From Lachnoclostridium sp. An14 (lineage in GTDB: Bacteria > Bacillota > Clostridia > Lachnospirales > Lachnospiraceae): 51,730 nucleotides of DNA. This document shows positions 34,598 to 43,779 of the stretch, in pieces. The stretch lies in assembly GCF_002160755.1 (NCBI RefSeq), contig NZ_NFLE01000030.1, forward strand, positions 1 through 51,730, read 5' to 3'. How positions within the stretch are numbered: the stretch's first letter is position 1; each line of letters opens with the position of its first letter. The notes under the pieces were generated by a model. The model ran no database searches and had not been told where the DNA came from. It saw nothing but the letters and a program-made list of their open reading frames with translations. A program made the position numbers and the translations under genes.

Positions 34598-35731
34598 ATG
34601 AGAGAGAAAACGCGGACAGAGGAACAAAACCGGGGGAGACATAAAAATAGGGACGGGGGAAAAAGGGATAGGACGCCCCGTTTTTCCAGTCCGGGAAACG
34701 TGCCATGGCTGTCCGGCGCCGCTATCCTTTTTGCCGCCGCCCTGGCCCTTCTTCTGGCCGCCCGGAAACTCCCCGGCTTTGCGTCCTGGTACACAGCGCG
34801 CCTCTATCCCCTGTGGGTCAATTCCCTGGGACGGATCTGGGGAATCTTCCCTTTTTCGGCGGCGGAGGCGGGGATCTACCTGCTTTTGGCGGGAAGTGCG
34901 GTCTACGTGGCGCGTCATTGGAGAGACCCCTTTCGGATGTTGTCCCGGGCCCTGTTTCTGGGGGGAGCGCTCCTGTTTCTTTACAGCGCCACCTGCGGCG
35001 TCAATTACTACAGCACTTCCTTTTCCGACGGGCTTTCCTACGGGAGAGAGGCCCACACGGCGGAGCAGCTGGAGGAATTTCTCCGATACCTGACGGAGAA
35101 AGCCAATGAATACGCGGACTGCGCCGGCGCGCGGCTGACGGCCGGAGAATACGCGAAGGATGGCGTGGAGGCCATGAAGGCATTGGGAGAGAGGGATTCT
35201 CGCCTGTCCGGCTACTATCCCCGGCCCAAATACCTGACGGTTCCCTGGATCCTGTCAGTGCAGCAGCTGGCGGGCATCTACTCCCCTTTCACCGTGGAGG
35301 CAAATTATAACAACGCCATGGTCCCCTACAACATTCCTCACACCCTCTGCCATGAGCTTTCCCATCTGAAGGGCTTTATGCGGGAGGACGAGGCCAATTT
35401 CATCGGTTTTTTGGCCTGTCTGGAGTCGGAGCGCCGGGAGTTTCGCTACAGCGGTTACGTGATGGGCTGGATCTACGCGGGAAATGCCCTGACAGCGGCG
35501 GATCCGGAACGATATTTCGCGGTCAGAGCGCAGCTGGATCCGGAAGTTTTAGCGGATCTGGAGGAAAACAACCGGTTTTGGGCCCGGTACGAGGGCCGGG
35601 TCGCGGAGGTGGCCGAGGCGATGAACGATACCTATTTAAAGGCAAACGACCAGGAGCAGGGGGTGGCAAGCTACGGCATGGTGGTGGATCTGATGCTTGG
35701 ATGGTGGGACAGCGAGGCGGGAATTCATTGA
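34598..35731 (+). CDS. DUF3810 membrane protein, putative zinc metalloprotease
   Basis: A 377-residue protein: a basic N-terminus, three hydrophobic segments (about 40-56, 86-104 and 114-130), then a soluble domain with HELSH (His252-His256) in CHELSHLKGFMREDEANF. This fits a zincin HExxH site with Glu in the downstream EDEAN as third ligand. The family (DUF3810) has no established substrate. GGAGGTGGCGCG precedes the ATG, and a TATAAT lies at 34559-34564. It is divergent from lepB; a shared role in envelope processing is speculation. Confidence 0.82.
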   Translation: MREKTRTEEQNRGRHKNRDGGKRDRTPRFSSPGNVPWLSGAAILFAAALALLLAARKLPGFASWYTARLYPLWVNSLGRIWGIFPFSAAEAGIYLLLAGSAVYVARHWRDPFRMLSRALFLGGALLFLYSATCGVNYYSTSFSDGLSYGREAHTAEQLEEFLRYLTEKANEYADCAGARLTAGEYAKDGVEAMKALGERDSRLSGYYPRPKYLTVPWILSVQQLAGIYSPFTVEANYNNAMVPYNIPHTLCHELSHLKGFMREDEANFIGFLACLESERREFRYSGYVMGWIYAGNALTAADPERYFAVRAQLDPEVLADLEENNRFWARYEGRVAEVAEAMNDTYLKANDQEQGVASYGMVVDLMLGWWDSEAGIH

Positions 35732-35817
35732 CATCTGCCCCCCATTTCCTTATACTGAAAGAGTAAAAATGCGCCGCCGGGGCAGCCGGCAGGCGCGAAC
35801 GGAAAGGAAGACTCGGC

Positions 35818-36918
35818 ATGGAATTGGAGCATTTATATGAAAACATTCCCGGTACGCCGGACACGGTGCTGATCATCGACGACGACGAGATCAACCGGGC
35901 GATTTTGGACAATTTGTTTTCGGATACATACGCCATTGAGGAGGCGGAAAACGGACGGATTGGTCTGGAGCGGCTGCTGGAGCACAAAGACCGGATCTGC
36001 GCGGTGCTCCTGGACGTGATCATGCCGGAGATGGACGGCATCGAGGTGCTGCGGGAGCTGAAGGCCAGGAATTTGCTGGGCCAGATCCCCGTGTTTCTCA
36101 TTACCGCGGAGGCCAGCGACTCCGTGATGCGGGACGCCTACGAGATGGGGGTGATGGACGTGATCAGCAAGCCGGTGATTCCCTACATCGTGAGCCGGCG
36201 GGTCAATTCTGTGGTAGAGCTGTTCCAGGCCAGAAAGCGCCTGGGAAATGTGGTGGATCAGCAGCAGTCGGAACTGCTGCGCCAGGCCCAGCTCATCATC
36301 GACCTGAACGTGGGAATGATCGAGTCTCTGTCCACCGCCATCGAGTTCCGCAGCGGCGAGTCGGGGGCCCACGTCCGCAGGATTTACGACATCACCAAAT
36401 ATATGCTGCTCCACACCTCGATGGGAGAAGGAATCAGCTCTGAGGAGATCGAGTGGATCGCCATGGCGGCCATCATGCACGACGTGGGAAAAATCGCCAT
36501 TCCCGACGCGATTTTAAATAAGCCGGGCAGGCTGACGGCGGAGGAATACGAGATTATGAAAACCCATACGGTGCAGGGGGCCACGCTTTTAGAGAAGATC
36601 CCTCAGATGCGGGATCACGCGGCCTACGAGTACGCCTACGACATTGCCAGGCACCACCACGAGCGCTGGGACGGACGGGGCTATCCCGACGGCCTGAAGG
36701 GGGATGAGATCTCCGTCTGGGCACAGATCGTTTCCCTGGCGGACGTGTACGACGCCCTGGTGAGCAACCGTGTTTATAAAGGAGCGTTTGACCGGAAGGA
36801 GGCGCTGCGGATGATCCGGGACGGGGAGTGCGGCCAGTTTAATCCGCGGCTGTTAAAGTGCTTTGAGGAAGTGGAGCCGGAGATCTGGAATTTATATTAT
36901 CAAAGGAGAGAGGAATAG
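35818..36918 (+). CDS. REC-HD-GYP response regulator (c-di-GMP phosphodiesterase)
   Basis: A 366-residue two-domain protein. Residues 14-135 are a receiver (acidic DDD at 21-23, phospho-acceptor Asp66 in LLDVIMPEMDG, Lys in ISKPV). Residues 175-360 are an HD-GYP domain with MHDVGKIAIPD (His221, Asp222), HHERWDGRGYPDG near 280-292 and a conserved basic tail. HD-GYP proteins degrade cyclic di-GMP. The next two genes encode an Hpt protein and a hybrid kinase, so phosphorylation of Asp66 could control cyclic di-GMP breakdown. AAAGGAAGAC precedes the ATG. Confidence 0.92.
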   Translation: MELEHLYENIPGTPDTVLIIDDDEINRAILDNLFSDTYAIEEAENGRIGLERLLEHKDRICAVLLDVIMPEMDGIEVLRELKARNLLGQIPVFLITAEASDSVMRDAYEMGVMDVISKPVIPYIVSRRVNSVVELFQARKRLGNVVDQQQSELLRQAQLIIDLNVGMIESLSTAIEFRSGESGAHVRRIYDITKYMLLHTSMGEGISSEEIEWIAMAAIMHDVGKIAIPDAILNKPGRLTAEEYEIMKTHTVQGATLLEKIPQMRDHAAYEYAYDIARHHHERWDGRGYPDGLKGDEISVWAQIVSLADVYDALVSNRVYKGAFDRKEALRMIRDGECGQFNPRLLKCFEEVEPEIWNLYYQRREE

Positions 36919-37272
36919 ATGATGGACGAGGGGAAAAAGATTCGTTTAAAGGAAGCGGGAATCAATGTGGAGGAGGCTCTGTCCCGGTTTATGGACAACG
37001 AGATGCTGCTGGAGCGGTTTTTAAATAAGTTCCTGACAGACGGGAGCTTTGCCCTTTTAAAAGAGGCCATGGCGTCGGGGGACAGGGATACCCAGCTGCG
37101 GGCCTCCCATACGTTAAAGGGCGTGTGCGGAAATCTTTCCATCACCAGACTTTACGAGCTGGCGACCAGCCAGGTGGCGCTGATGCGCGCGGACCGCTGG
37201 GAGGAGGCGGAGAGCATGATGCCGGAAATGGAGCAGGCTTACGAGGCAGCAATCGCGGCAATCCGGGGGTAG
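36919..37272 (+). CDS. Histidine phosphotransfer (Hpt) protein
   Basis: A 117-residue stand-alone Hpt protein. The phospho-accepting His64 lies in RASHTLKGVCGNLS, the family motif, within a predicted helical bundle. It probably shuttles phosphate from the receiver of the hybrid kinase encoded downstream to the receiver of the HD-GYP protein encoded upstream. The start codon directly follows the HD-GYP stop (GGAGAG about 9 nt before), and the kinase starts 6 nt after its stop. Confidence 0.88.
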   Translation: MMDEGKKIRLKEAGINVEEALSRFMDNEMLLERFLNKFLTDGSFALLKEAMASGDRDTQLRASHTLKGVCGNLSITRLYELATSQVALMRADRWEEAESMMPEMEQAYEAAIAAIRG

Positions 37273-37278
37273 TGCCAG

Positions 37279-39810
37279 ATGAGCGTGAACAGGAGAAGGA
37301 AACGAAGGAGGGTATTCCAACGGAATATCACTCTTTACAGCGTTGTGCTGGTCTTTCTGGCGGCGTTGGGGGTTTTGAGCTTTTTCATTCTGCGGACGGA
37401 GCTTTTGAAGAATACCCAGGATCTGGGGGAGTCTTTAGCCAGGAGCTATTCCTCTGAGGAGAGGAACAACCTGACGGTCTATGAGACTTTGCTGGATTTT
37501 GGAACGGAGATCATCGACACCCAGACCGCCCAGGGACGCCCCAAAAGCGAGACGAAGGAAATGATCCATACCTTTTTCCAGCAGATGCAGGCATCCCTGG
37601 GAGACCGGACGGTGGATCCCTACGTGCTCATGGACGGGGAAATCGTGGCTGCCAATCCCTGGGAGGGGGACGCGACCTATGACGCCCAGTCCACGAATTG
37701 GTATCGGAATGCCCTGGCAGCGGACGGCGAGCCTGTGTTTACCAATCTTTACACAGACGCGGTGTACAACCGCCCCGTGATCACCATTTCCCAGAAGTGC
37801 AGTGAGAGCGATACGGTGATGGCTTTTGACATTTTTCCGGAGAATTTCCAGTTTCAGTCCAATCCTCTGCCCCTTCCGGAGAATGCCTCTTTTTATCTCT
37901 GTGACCGGAAGGGGGCGCTGATTTACAGTCAGACCATTCTGGATATGGAGGGCGATGAGCTGAAACCATTTATGGATGAGCTGGTTGCCAGCATTGAAAA
38001 CGGGGAGCAGGACAGCTACAATTCTTATATGAATGACCCCCTGGGAAATAAGCGTGGGGTATATTACAGCTATATGCCAAATGGCTGGATTTCTATCATC
38101 ACAGTACCCTATGCCACGATTTTAAGGCAGCTGAATTCCATGGCGGCGGCGTTTTCCGTCATTTTGGTGTTCAGCCTGGCGACGGTTGTGATCTTAGCCT
38201 GGAGGGACTGGCGGCTTGGCGAAAAGATGGACCGCACCAGCGAGACGGTGCGGGTGCTGGGAAATTCCTACTACGCCCTGTACCGGGTGAATGTCACCAC
38301 CGGAACCTACGATATGATCAAGGGCTCGGATTACATCCGCAGCCGGATTCCTCCGGTGGGAGACTATCAGGTGCTGTTGGAGGTCATGACGGAGGTGATT
38401 GAGCCGGAGGCCTACAAGGAGTATGTGGAGAGCTTTTCCCTCCAGAGCATCCGCGGGCTGGTGTCCCAGCGGGTGCGGGATTTCGGAGGAGATTTCAGGC
38501 GGCTGTTTGGAGATACGTACCGTTGGGTGAATGTGCGGGTGCTCTTTGATGAATCCCTGTCTCCGGAGGAGGCTGTGCTCTGTTTCCGGGAAGTGGACGA
38601 GGAAAAGCAGCGCCGTTTACAGGAGCAGAAACTTCTGGAGGATGCCCTGGAGGCGTCCCGCAGAAGTGAGAAGAACAAGCACGCGTTTTTCAGCAATATG
38701 TCCCACGATATGCGGACGCCGTTAAACGCCATCATCGGTCTCTCCGAGCTGGTCCAGCAGAACCTGGACGACCCGGAAAAGATCTCCGGATATATGGGAA
38801 AGATCAATCTCTCCAGCCGTCAGCTTTTGGGACTGATCAACGATATTCTGGATATGTCCCGGATGGAACAGGGCAAGGTGGCGCTGGACTATCAGCAGTT
38901 TGACCTGCGGGAGTGCGTGGAAGAATGCGCCTCCACCTTCCGGATCCAGGCGGAGGCGGAGCAGAAGGAATTCCAGCTGCGCTTTGCCCTGGAGGACGAG
39001 GTGGTTCTGGGCGATCCCTTCCGCATCAGCCAGATCGTAAACAACCTCCTCTCCAACGCCCTGAAATTTACGGGAAAGAACGACAGAATTTCGGTGGAGG
39101 TGAGCCAGTTCGCCCACCAGAATGTGGCCAAATACAAGCTGGTGGTGGCGGATACGGGTATCGGGATGTCGAAGGAATTCCTTCCTCAGCTCTTTGAGCC
39201 TTACGCCAGAGAGACCAGGTTTGGGGTAAAACGGGTGGCGGGAACGGGCCTTGGGATGCCCATTGTGAAAAATCTGGTGACGCAGATGAGCGGCCAGATC
39301 AATGTGGAGAGTGAGCCGGGAAAAGGGACCACCTTCACCATCATACTTCCCTTCACGGCTGTGAAGGACGCGGCGAAAAAGACCAAGCGGGAGCCTGCGG
39401 TGCAGACCTTTTCCCTGGATGGAATCACGGTGCTGCTGGCGGAGGACAACGCGGCCAACATGGAGATCGCCACGGAAATTCTCAGCATGAGCGGGATGAA
39501 GATCATCCAGGCGTGGAACGGCCTGGAGGCGGTGGAGCTGTTTAAAGAGTCCAGGCCCTTTGCCATAGACGTGATTCTGATGGATATGCAGATGCCCCAG
39601 ATGGACGGCTGCGAGGCGGCAAAAAACATCCGGGTGCTGACCCGTCCGGACGCCAAAACCGTGCCCATCATCGCCGTGACGGCCAATGCCTTCGCGGAGG
39701 ACATCGCTGCCACCACGGCGGCCGGCATGGACGCCCACGTGTCTAAGCCCATTGACTTTACGGTATTGCAGCAGACCATGGAAAAGCTGATCAGCAGACG
39801 AGGCAGCTGA
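37279..39810 (+). CDS. Hybrid sensor histidine kinase with receiver
   Basis: An 843-residue membrane kinase. It has a basic N-terminus and membrane segment (about 17-40), an extracellular Cache-like sensor (about 45-285), a second membrane segment (about 290-310), a PAS-like region (320-460), then HisKA with His476 in FFSNMSHDMRTPLN. HATPase_c follows with NNLLSNALKFT, DTGIGM and GTGLGMPIV, and then a receiver (about 710-835) with AEDN and phospho-acceptor Asp769 in LMDMQMPQMDG. With the two genes before it, every part of a His-Asp-His-Asp relay is present. The signal sensed is unknown. Confidence 0.92.
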   Translation: MSVNRRRKRRRVFQRNITLYSVVLVFLAALGVLSFFILRTELLKNTQDLGESLARSYSSEERNNLTVYETLLDFGTEIIDTQTAQGRPKSETKEMIHTFFQQMQASLGDRTVDPYVLMDGEIVAANPWEGDATYDAQSTNWYRNALAADGEPVFTNLYTDAVYNRPVITISQKCSESDTVMAFDIFPENFQFQSNPLPLPENASFYLCDRKGALIYSQTILDMEGDELKPFMDELVASIENGEQDSYNSYMNDPLGNKRGVYYSYMPNGWISIITVPYATILRQLNSMAAAFSVILVFSLATVVILAWRDWRLGEKMDRTSETVRVLGNSYYALYRVNVTTGTYDMIKGSDYIRSRIPPVGDYQVLLEVMTEVIEPEAYKEYVESFSLQSIRGLVSQRVRDFGGDFRRLFGDTYRWVNVRVLFDESLSPEEAVLCFREVDEEKQRRLQEQKLLEDALEASRRSEKNKHAFFSNMSHDMRTPLNAIIGLSELVQQNLDDPEKISGYMGKINLSSRQLLGLINDILDMSRMEQGKVALDYQQFDLRECVEECASTFRIQAEAEQKEFQLRFALEDEVVLGDPFRISQIVNNLLSNALKFTGKNDRISVEVSQFAHQNVAKYKLVVADTGIGMSKEFLPQLFEPYARETRFGVKRVAGTGLGMPIVKNLVTQMSGQINVESEPGKGTTFTIILPFTAVKDAAKKTKREPAVQTFSLDGITVLLAEDNAANMEIATEILSMSGMKIIQAWNGLEAVELFKESRPFAIDVILMDMQMPQMDGCEAAKNIRVLTRPDAKTVPIIAVTANAFAEDIAATTAAGMDAHVSKPIDFTVLQQTMEKLISRRGS

Positions 39811-39833
39811 TGACGGGATGGAAGAAAAGAGGG

Positions 39834-39995
39834 AAAGTGTGCGCTGAGGCGCACACTTTTTTTGTGATATGTGATATAGGAAACTTCGTTTCCTGTTAAA
39901 CAAGAATGCTCCGCAAGGAGGCGCACTCCGCGGGGAGGAAACTGACTGCTGGCGCAGCCGCGCTCCGGCGCAAGGGAGTTTCGCCGCACAGAGAA
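39834..39995 (+). repeat. Dispersed palindromic element, copy E, with terminator stem
   Basis: It starts with AAAGTGTGCGC / GCGCACACTTT (39834-39859) plus a T-run, which should terminate the kinase operon. Then come GGAAACTTCGTTTCC, GCTCCGCAAGGAGGCGCACTC and CTGGCGCAGCCGCGCTCCGG, matching copies A and C. The GTGTGCGC stem, which lies at the right end in copy A, lies at the left here, so the sub-modules are rearranged. Confidence 0.7.
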
Positions 39996-40198
39996 AGATG
40001 GCAGCGGGATGCGGCCACGTCCGCCGCGGTCATGTCCATTTACTGCGCGCGTTCCACAAAAATAAGAAATATGTGGAGTAAGCGGCACCGTGCGAAAAAG
40101 AATTGTACGAAAACGGCAAAAATAGAATAATATCGTTGTGTTATAAGGAGCAAAATGTTAAAATAGAAAGTAGATTTCCATTCAAAGGGGGTTCTCAT
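39996..40198 (+). promoter_or_regulatory. Upstream region and promoter of glgB
   Basis: No gene is supported between the repeat and glgB. A promoter TTGTGT (40136-40141), 17-nt spacer, TAAAAT (40159-40164) gives a leader of about 30 nt with AAAGGGGG before the start codon. Confidence 0.55.
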
Positions 40199-42916
40199 AT
40201 GAACAAGATGCTGTATGATCTAATGGATTGGGCGGGAATAGAGGAAATGGTGTACTCGGAGGCCCGTCATCCGGAGAAATTGCTGGGAGCTCACGTGGTG
40301 GACGGCGGAGTGCTGGTCCAGGCATTTATTCCCACGGCTGAGAGCATAGAGGTAAAGATGGGAGCGGGGACATACCCGATGGAGATGGCGGACGAGGAAG
40401 GTTTTTTTGCCGTCCTGATCCCCAGAAAGACAGCCGCCCCGTATACCTTACAGGTGACGTTTGACAACGGCACGGAGACGGAGCTGCGGGATCCCTACTA
40501 CTTCGCGGACCAGATCACCGAGCAGGAGCTGAAAAAATTTGACGCCGGCGTAAACTACGAGATCTACAAAAAGCTGGGCGCCCACCCCATGACAGTGGAC
40601 GGGGTAAAGGGCGTGCTGTTTGCCGTATGGGCACCCTGCGCCATGCGGGTGAGCGTGGTGGGAGACTTTAACCTCTGGGACGGCAGAAGGCACCAGATGA
40701 AACTCCACGAGGGCTACGGCGTGTACGAGCTGTTTATCCCCGGACTGGAGGAGGGAACGCTCTATAAGTATGAGATCAAGAAAATGAACGGGGATCCCAT
40801 TTTAAAGGCCGATCCCTATGCCAACTACGGAGAGCTGCGCCCCAATACGGCGTCCGTAGTCTGGGATATTGAGAAGTATAAATGGAACGACAAGGCATGG
40901 ATGGACAAGCGGGCGAAAACGGACACCAAGTCAAAGCCCATGGCCATCTACGAGCTGCATCTGGGTTCTTTTATGAGAAAGGAAATCCAGATGGACGAGG
41001 CGGGGAATCCCATCGTCGGCTCTGAGTTTTACAATTACCGGGAGATCGCCCCGAGACTGGCGGCCTACGTAAAAGAGATGGGCTACACTCATGTGGAGCT
41101 GCTGCCGGTGATGGAGCATCCCTTAGACGCCTCCTGGGGCTATCAGGTGAGCGGCTATTACGCTCCCACCAGCCGCTACGGAACGCCGGATGATTTCATG
41201 TACTTTATGGACTATATGCACGGCCAGGGGATCGGCGTGATTTTGGACTGGGTTCCGGCCCACTTCCCCAGGGACGCGTGGGGAATGGCGGAGTTTGACG
41301 GCACCTGCCTCTACGAGCACCGGGATCCCAGAAAGGGAGCTCATCCTCACTGGGGTACCCTGATTTACAATTATGCCAGACCTCAGGTTTCCAACTTCCT
41401 GATCGCGAACGCTCTGTTCTGGGCGGAGAAGTACCACGCTGACGGCATCCGCATGGACGCGGTGGCCTCCATGCTGTACTTAGACTACGGAAAGAACGAC
41501 GGCGAGTGGGTTCCCAATATTTACGGAGGTCACGAGAACCTGGACGCGGTGGAATTCTTAAAGCACCTGAATTCTATTTTCAAGAAGAAAAAGAACGGAG
41601 CCGTACTCATCGCGGAGGAGTCCACGGCCTGGCCGAAGATCACCGGGGATGTGCGGGACGACGGCCTGGGCTTTGACTATAAGTGGAACATGGGATGGAT
41701 GAACGATTTCCTGGGCTATATGCAGTGCGACCCCTATTTCAGAAATTACCACTACGGAGAGCTGACCTTCAGCATGATCTACGCTTACAGCGAGGATTTC
41801 ATCCTGGTGTTCTCCCATGACGAGGTGGTGCACGGCAAGGGATCCCTGGTGAACAAGATGCCGGGGGCGACCTACGAGGAGAAGTTTGCCAACCTGCGGA
41901 CGGCCTACGGCTTTATGCTGGGCCATCCTGGCAAGAAACTGCTGTTCATGGGCCAGGAGTTCGGCCAGATGGACGAGTGGAATGAGAATAAGGAGCTGGA
42001 GTGGGGACTTCTGGAGTATCCCATCCACAGCCAGATGCAGGAATATGTGAAGGCGCTGAATAAGATGTATCAGCAGTATCCGGCCCTCAGCCAGATGGAT
42101 TTCCATCCCGACGGCTTTGAGTGGATCGAGTGCAACAACGCGGCGGAGAACATCGCCATCTTCCTGCGCAAGACGAAGAAGAAAGACGAGACCCTGCTCT
42201 TTGTCTGCAACTTCGCTCCCGTGGTACACGACAAGTTCCAGGTGGGCGTGCCCTTCGCGGGAAAATATAAGGAAATTTTCAACAGTGACAGCGTGGAATT
42301 CGGCGGCAGCGGCCACACCAATCCGCGGGCAAAGAGCTCCAAGAAGGAGGAGTGGAACGAGCGTCCCAACTCTATCGTCATCAATGTGGCCCCCATGAGC
42401 GTCAGCGTCTTTACCTGCACGCCGGAGGTGAAAAAGGCCGGGAAGAAGACGGTGAAGAAAGAGGCGCCGAAGGTGAAGACGGAGAAAGCGGCGGCGAAGG
42501 CGGAAACGCCGGAGACGAAGGCAGTAAAACCGGCGGAAAAGGCGGAAACCCCGGCGGCGAAGGCGGAAACGCCAGCGGCAGAGACCGCGAAAGCAGCTGC
42601 GAAGGCGGAAACGCCGGCGGCTAAGGCAGTAAAACCAGCGGCAAAGGCGGAAAAGCCGGCGGCAGAGACCGGGAAAGCGGCGGTGAAGGCGGAAAAACCG
42701 GCGGAAAAGACAGAAACGCCGGCAGCGGAGACCGCGAAAGCGGCGGCGAAGGCCGAAACTCCGGCGGCCAAGGCGGAGCCGGAAAAAGCGTCGGCCAAGG
42801 CAGAACCGGCCAGTACGAAAAAGGCAGCCGCGAAAACGGAGCCGGAAAAACCGGCTGCGAAAACCGGGAAACCGGCGGCAAAATCCGCTGCGAAATCCCG
42901 CGGCAAGGCAAAATAG
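40199..42916 (+). CDS. glgB: 1,4-alpha-glucan branching enzyme GlgB with Ala/Lys-rich tail
   Basis: A 905-residue protein. It has an N-terminal CBM48 domain (about 120-215, with GVKGVLFAVWAPCAMRVSVV), a GH13 catalytic core with nucleophile Asp420 in GIRMDAV, acid/base Glu473 in LIAEES and the FSHDEVVHG motif, and an all-beta end domain to about residue 744. It makes alpha-1,6 branches in glycogen. Residues 745-905 are a low-complexity tail of Ala, Lys, Glu, Pro and Thr in imperfect units such as AETPAAKA; ETAKAAAKAETPAAKA occurs twice. Without the tail the length is typical for the family. The ATG at 40199 follows AAAGGGGG. It heads a glgB-mscS-malQ cluster. Confidence 0.92.
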   Translation: MNKMLYDLMDWAGIEEMVYSEARHPEKLLGAHVVDGGVLVQAFIPTAESIEVKMGAGTYPMEMADEEGFFAVLIPRKTAAPYTLQVTFDNGTETELRDPYYFADQITEQELKKFDAGVNYEIYKKLGAHPMTVDGVKGVLFAVWAPCAMRVSVVGDFNLWDGRRHQMKLHEGYGVYELFIPGLEEGTLYKYEIKKMNGDPILKADPYANYGELRPNTASVVWDIEKYKWNDKAWMDKRAKTDTKSKPMAIYELHLGSFMRKEIQMDEAGNPIVGSEFYNYREIAPRLAAYVKEMGYTHVELLPVMEHPLDASWGYQVSGYYAPTSRYGTPDDFMYFMDYMHGQGIGVILDWVPAHFPRDAWGMAEFDGTCLYEHRDPRKGAHPHWGTLIYNYARPQVSNFLIANALFWAEKYHADGIRMDAVASMLYLDYGKNDGEWVPNIYGGHENLDAVEFLKHLNSIFKKKKNGAVLIAEESTAWPKITGDVRDDGLGFDYKWNMGWMNDFLGYMQCDPYFRNYHYGELTFSMIYAYSEDFILVFSHDEVVHGKGSLVNKMPGATYEEKFANLRTAYGFMLGHPGKKLLFMGQEFGQMDEWNENKELEWGLLEYPIHSQMQEYVKALNKMYQQYPALSQMDFHPDGFEWIECNNAAENIAIFLRKTKKKDETLLFVCNFAPVVHDKFQVGVPFAGKYKEIFNSDSVEFGGSGHTNPRAKSSKKEEWNERPNSIVINVAPMSVSVFTCTPEVKKAGKKTVKKEAPKVKTEKAAAKAETPETKAVKPAEKAETPAAKAETPAAETAKAAAKAETPAAKAVKPAAKAEKPAAETGKAAVKAEKPAEKTETPAAETAKAAAKAETPAAKAEPEKASAKAEPASTKKAAAKTEPEKPAAKTGKPAAKSAAKSRGKAK
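42421..42913 (+). repeat. In-gene tandem degenerate repeats coding the GlgB tail
   Basis: Imperfect 15-24 nt units rich in GCGGAAACGCCGGCGGC and AAGGCGG variants encode the Ala/Lys/Pro/Glu tail. The internal similarity makes this stretch prone to slippage or recombination, so copy number may vary between strains. Confidence 0.75.
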
Positions 42917-42942
42917 ACAGAAGGCGAGACAGGAGAGTGTAA

Positions 42943-43779
42943 ATGCCGGATATGGTAAAAAACTGGCTGCCGGGGCTGACCCAGTTTGGGATCGACCTGG
43001 CGGTGGCCATTCTGATACTGGTAGTAGGATTTAAAGTGGCGGGAGCGGTCCGAAAGATGGTGGACCGCTCCTTTGCCCGCATGGATATGGAGCTTTCCCT
43101 GCGGAAGTTCCTCTTGTCCCTGCTGCAGGCGCTGATGTACGGCGTGCTGATTTTTATGGCGGCGGAGCGGATCGGGATCCAGTCATCCTCCATCATAGCC
43201 CTGCTGGGATCGGCGGGACTGACGGTGGGCCTGGCCCTCCAGGGCAGCCTTTCCAACTTTGCGGGAGGCGTGCTGATTCTGCTGATGAGCCCCTTTAAGG
43301 TGGGGGACTACATCGTCAGTGACTACGGGGAAGGCAGTGTGGTGTCCATCGGCCTGGTTTACACCACCCTGAACACTTCCGACAATAAGACGGTGGTTAT
43401 CCCCAACGGCAGCCTTTCCAATTCCCCCATCACCAACGCCACCGCGGAGGAATTTAGGCGGCTGGACATCGCTGTGGGAATCGGCTACGATGCGGATTTA
43501 AAACGGGCCAAGGAGATTTTAATGGATATTTACACCAGCCATCCTATGGTGGTAAAGGAGCCGCCGGTGCAGGTGTTTGTGAGCGATCTGGCGGCCAGCT
43601 CCGTGATCATCGGCGGCCGCGGCTGGACGGCAACAGGAGACTACTGGCAGTCCAGATGGGACATTTTGGAGGAGGTCAAGCTGCGGTTTGACGAGGCGGG
43701 GATTTCCATTCCCTATAACCAGCTGGATGTCCATGTAAATTATACGGATAAGACAGAAAAAGGAGATACAAAGAGATGA
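42943..43779 (+). CDS. mscS: Small-conductance mechanosensitive channel (MscS family)
   Basis: A 278-residue MscS-type channel: three membrane segments in residues 10-130, the pore helix SAGLTVGLALQGSLSNFAGG near 98-117, and the cytosolic beta domain and cage (FKVGDYI, VVIPNGSLSNSPITN). It releases solutes on hypo-osmotic shock. It sits between two glycogen or glucan genes, with a 4-nt overlap into malQ. Confidence 0.92.
   Translation: MPDMVKNWLPGLTQFGIDLAVAILILVVGFKVAGAVRKMVDRSFARMDMELSLRKFLLSLLQALMYGVLIFMAAERIGIQSSSIIALLGSAGLTVGLALQGSLSNFAGGVLILLMSPFKVGDYIVSDYGEGSVVSIGLVYTTLNTSDNKTVVIPNGSLSNSPITNATAEEFRRLDIAVGIGYDADLKRAKEILMDIYTSHPMVVKEPPVQVFVSDLAASSVIIGGRGWTATGDYWQSRWDILEEVKLRFDEAGISIPYNQLDVHVNYTDKTEKGDTKR

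Noticed and set aside
38722-39903. A 393-codon - strand frame opposite the hybrid kinase
   Set aside because: The + strand carries intact HisKA, HATPase and receiver motifs; the antisense product has no recognisable features.
42070-42906. An Ala/Phe-rich - strand frame opposite the GlgB tail
   Set aside because: It arises from the complement of the repetitive Ala/Lys codons.
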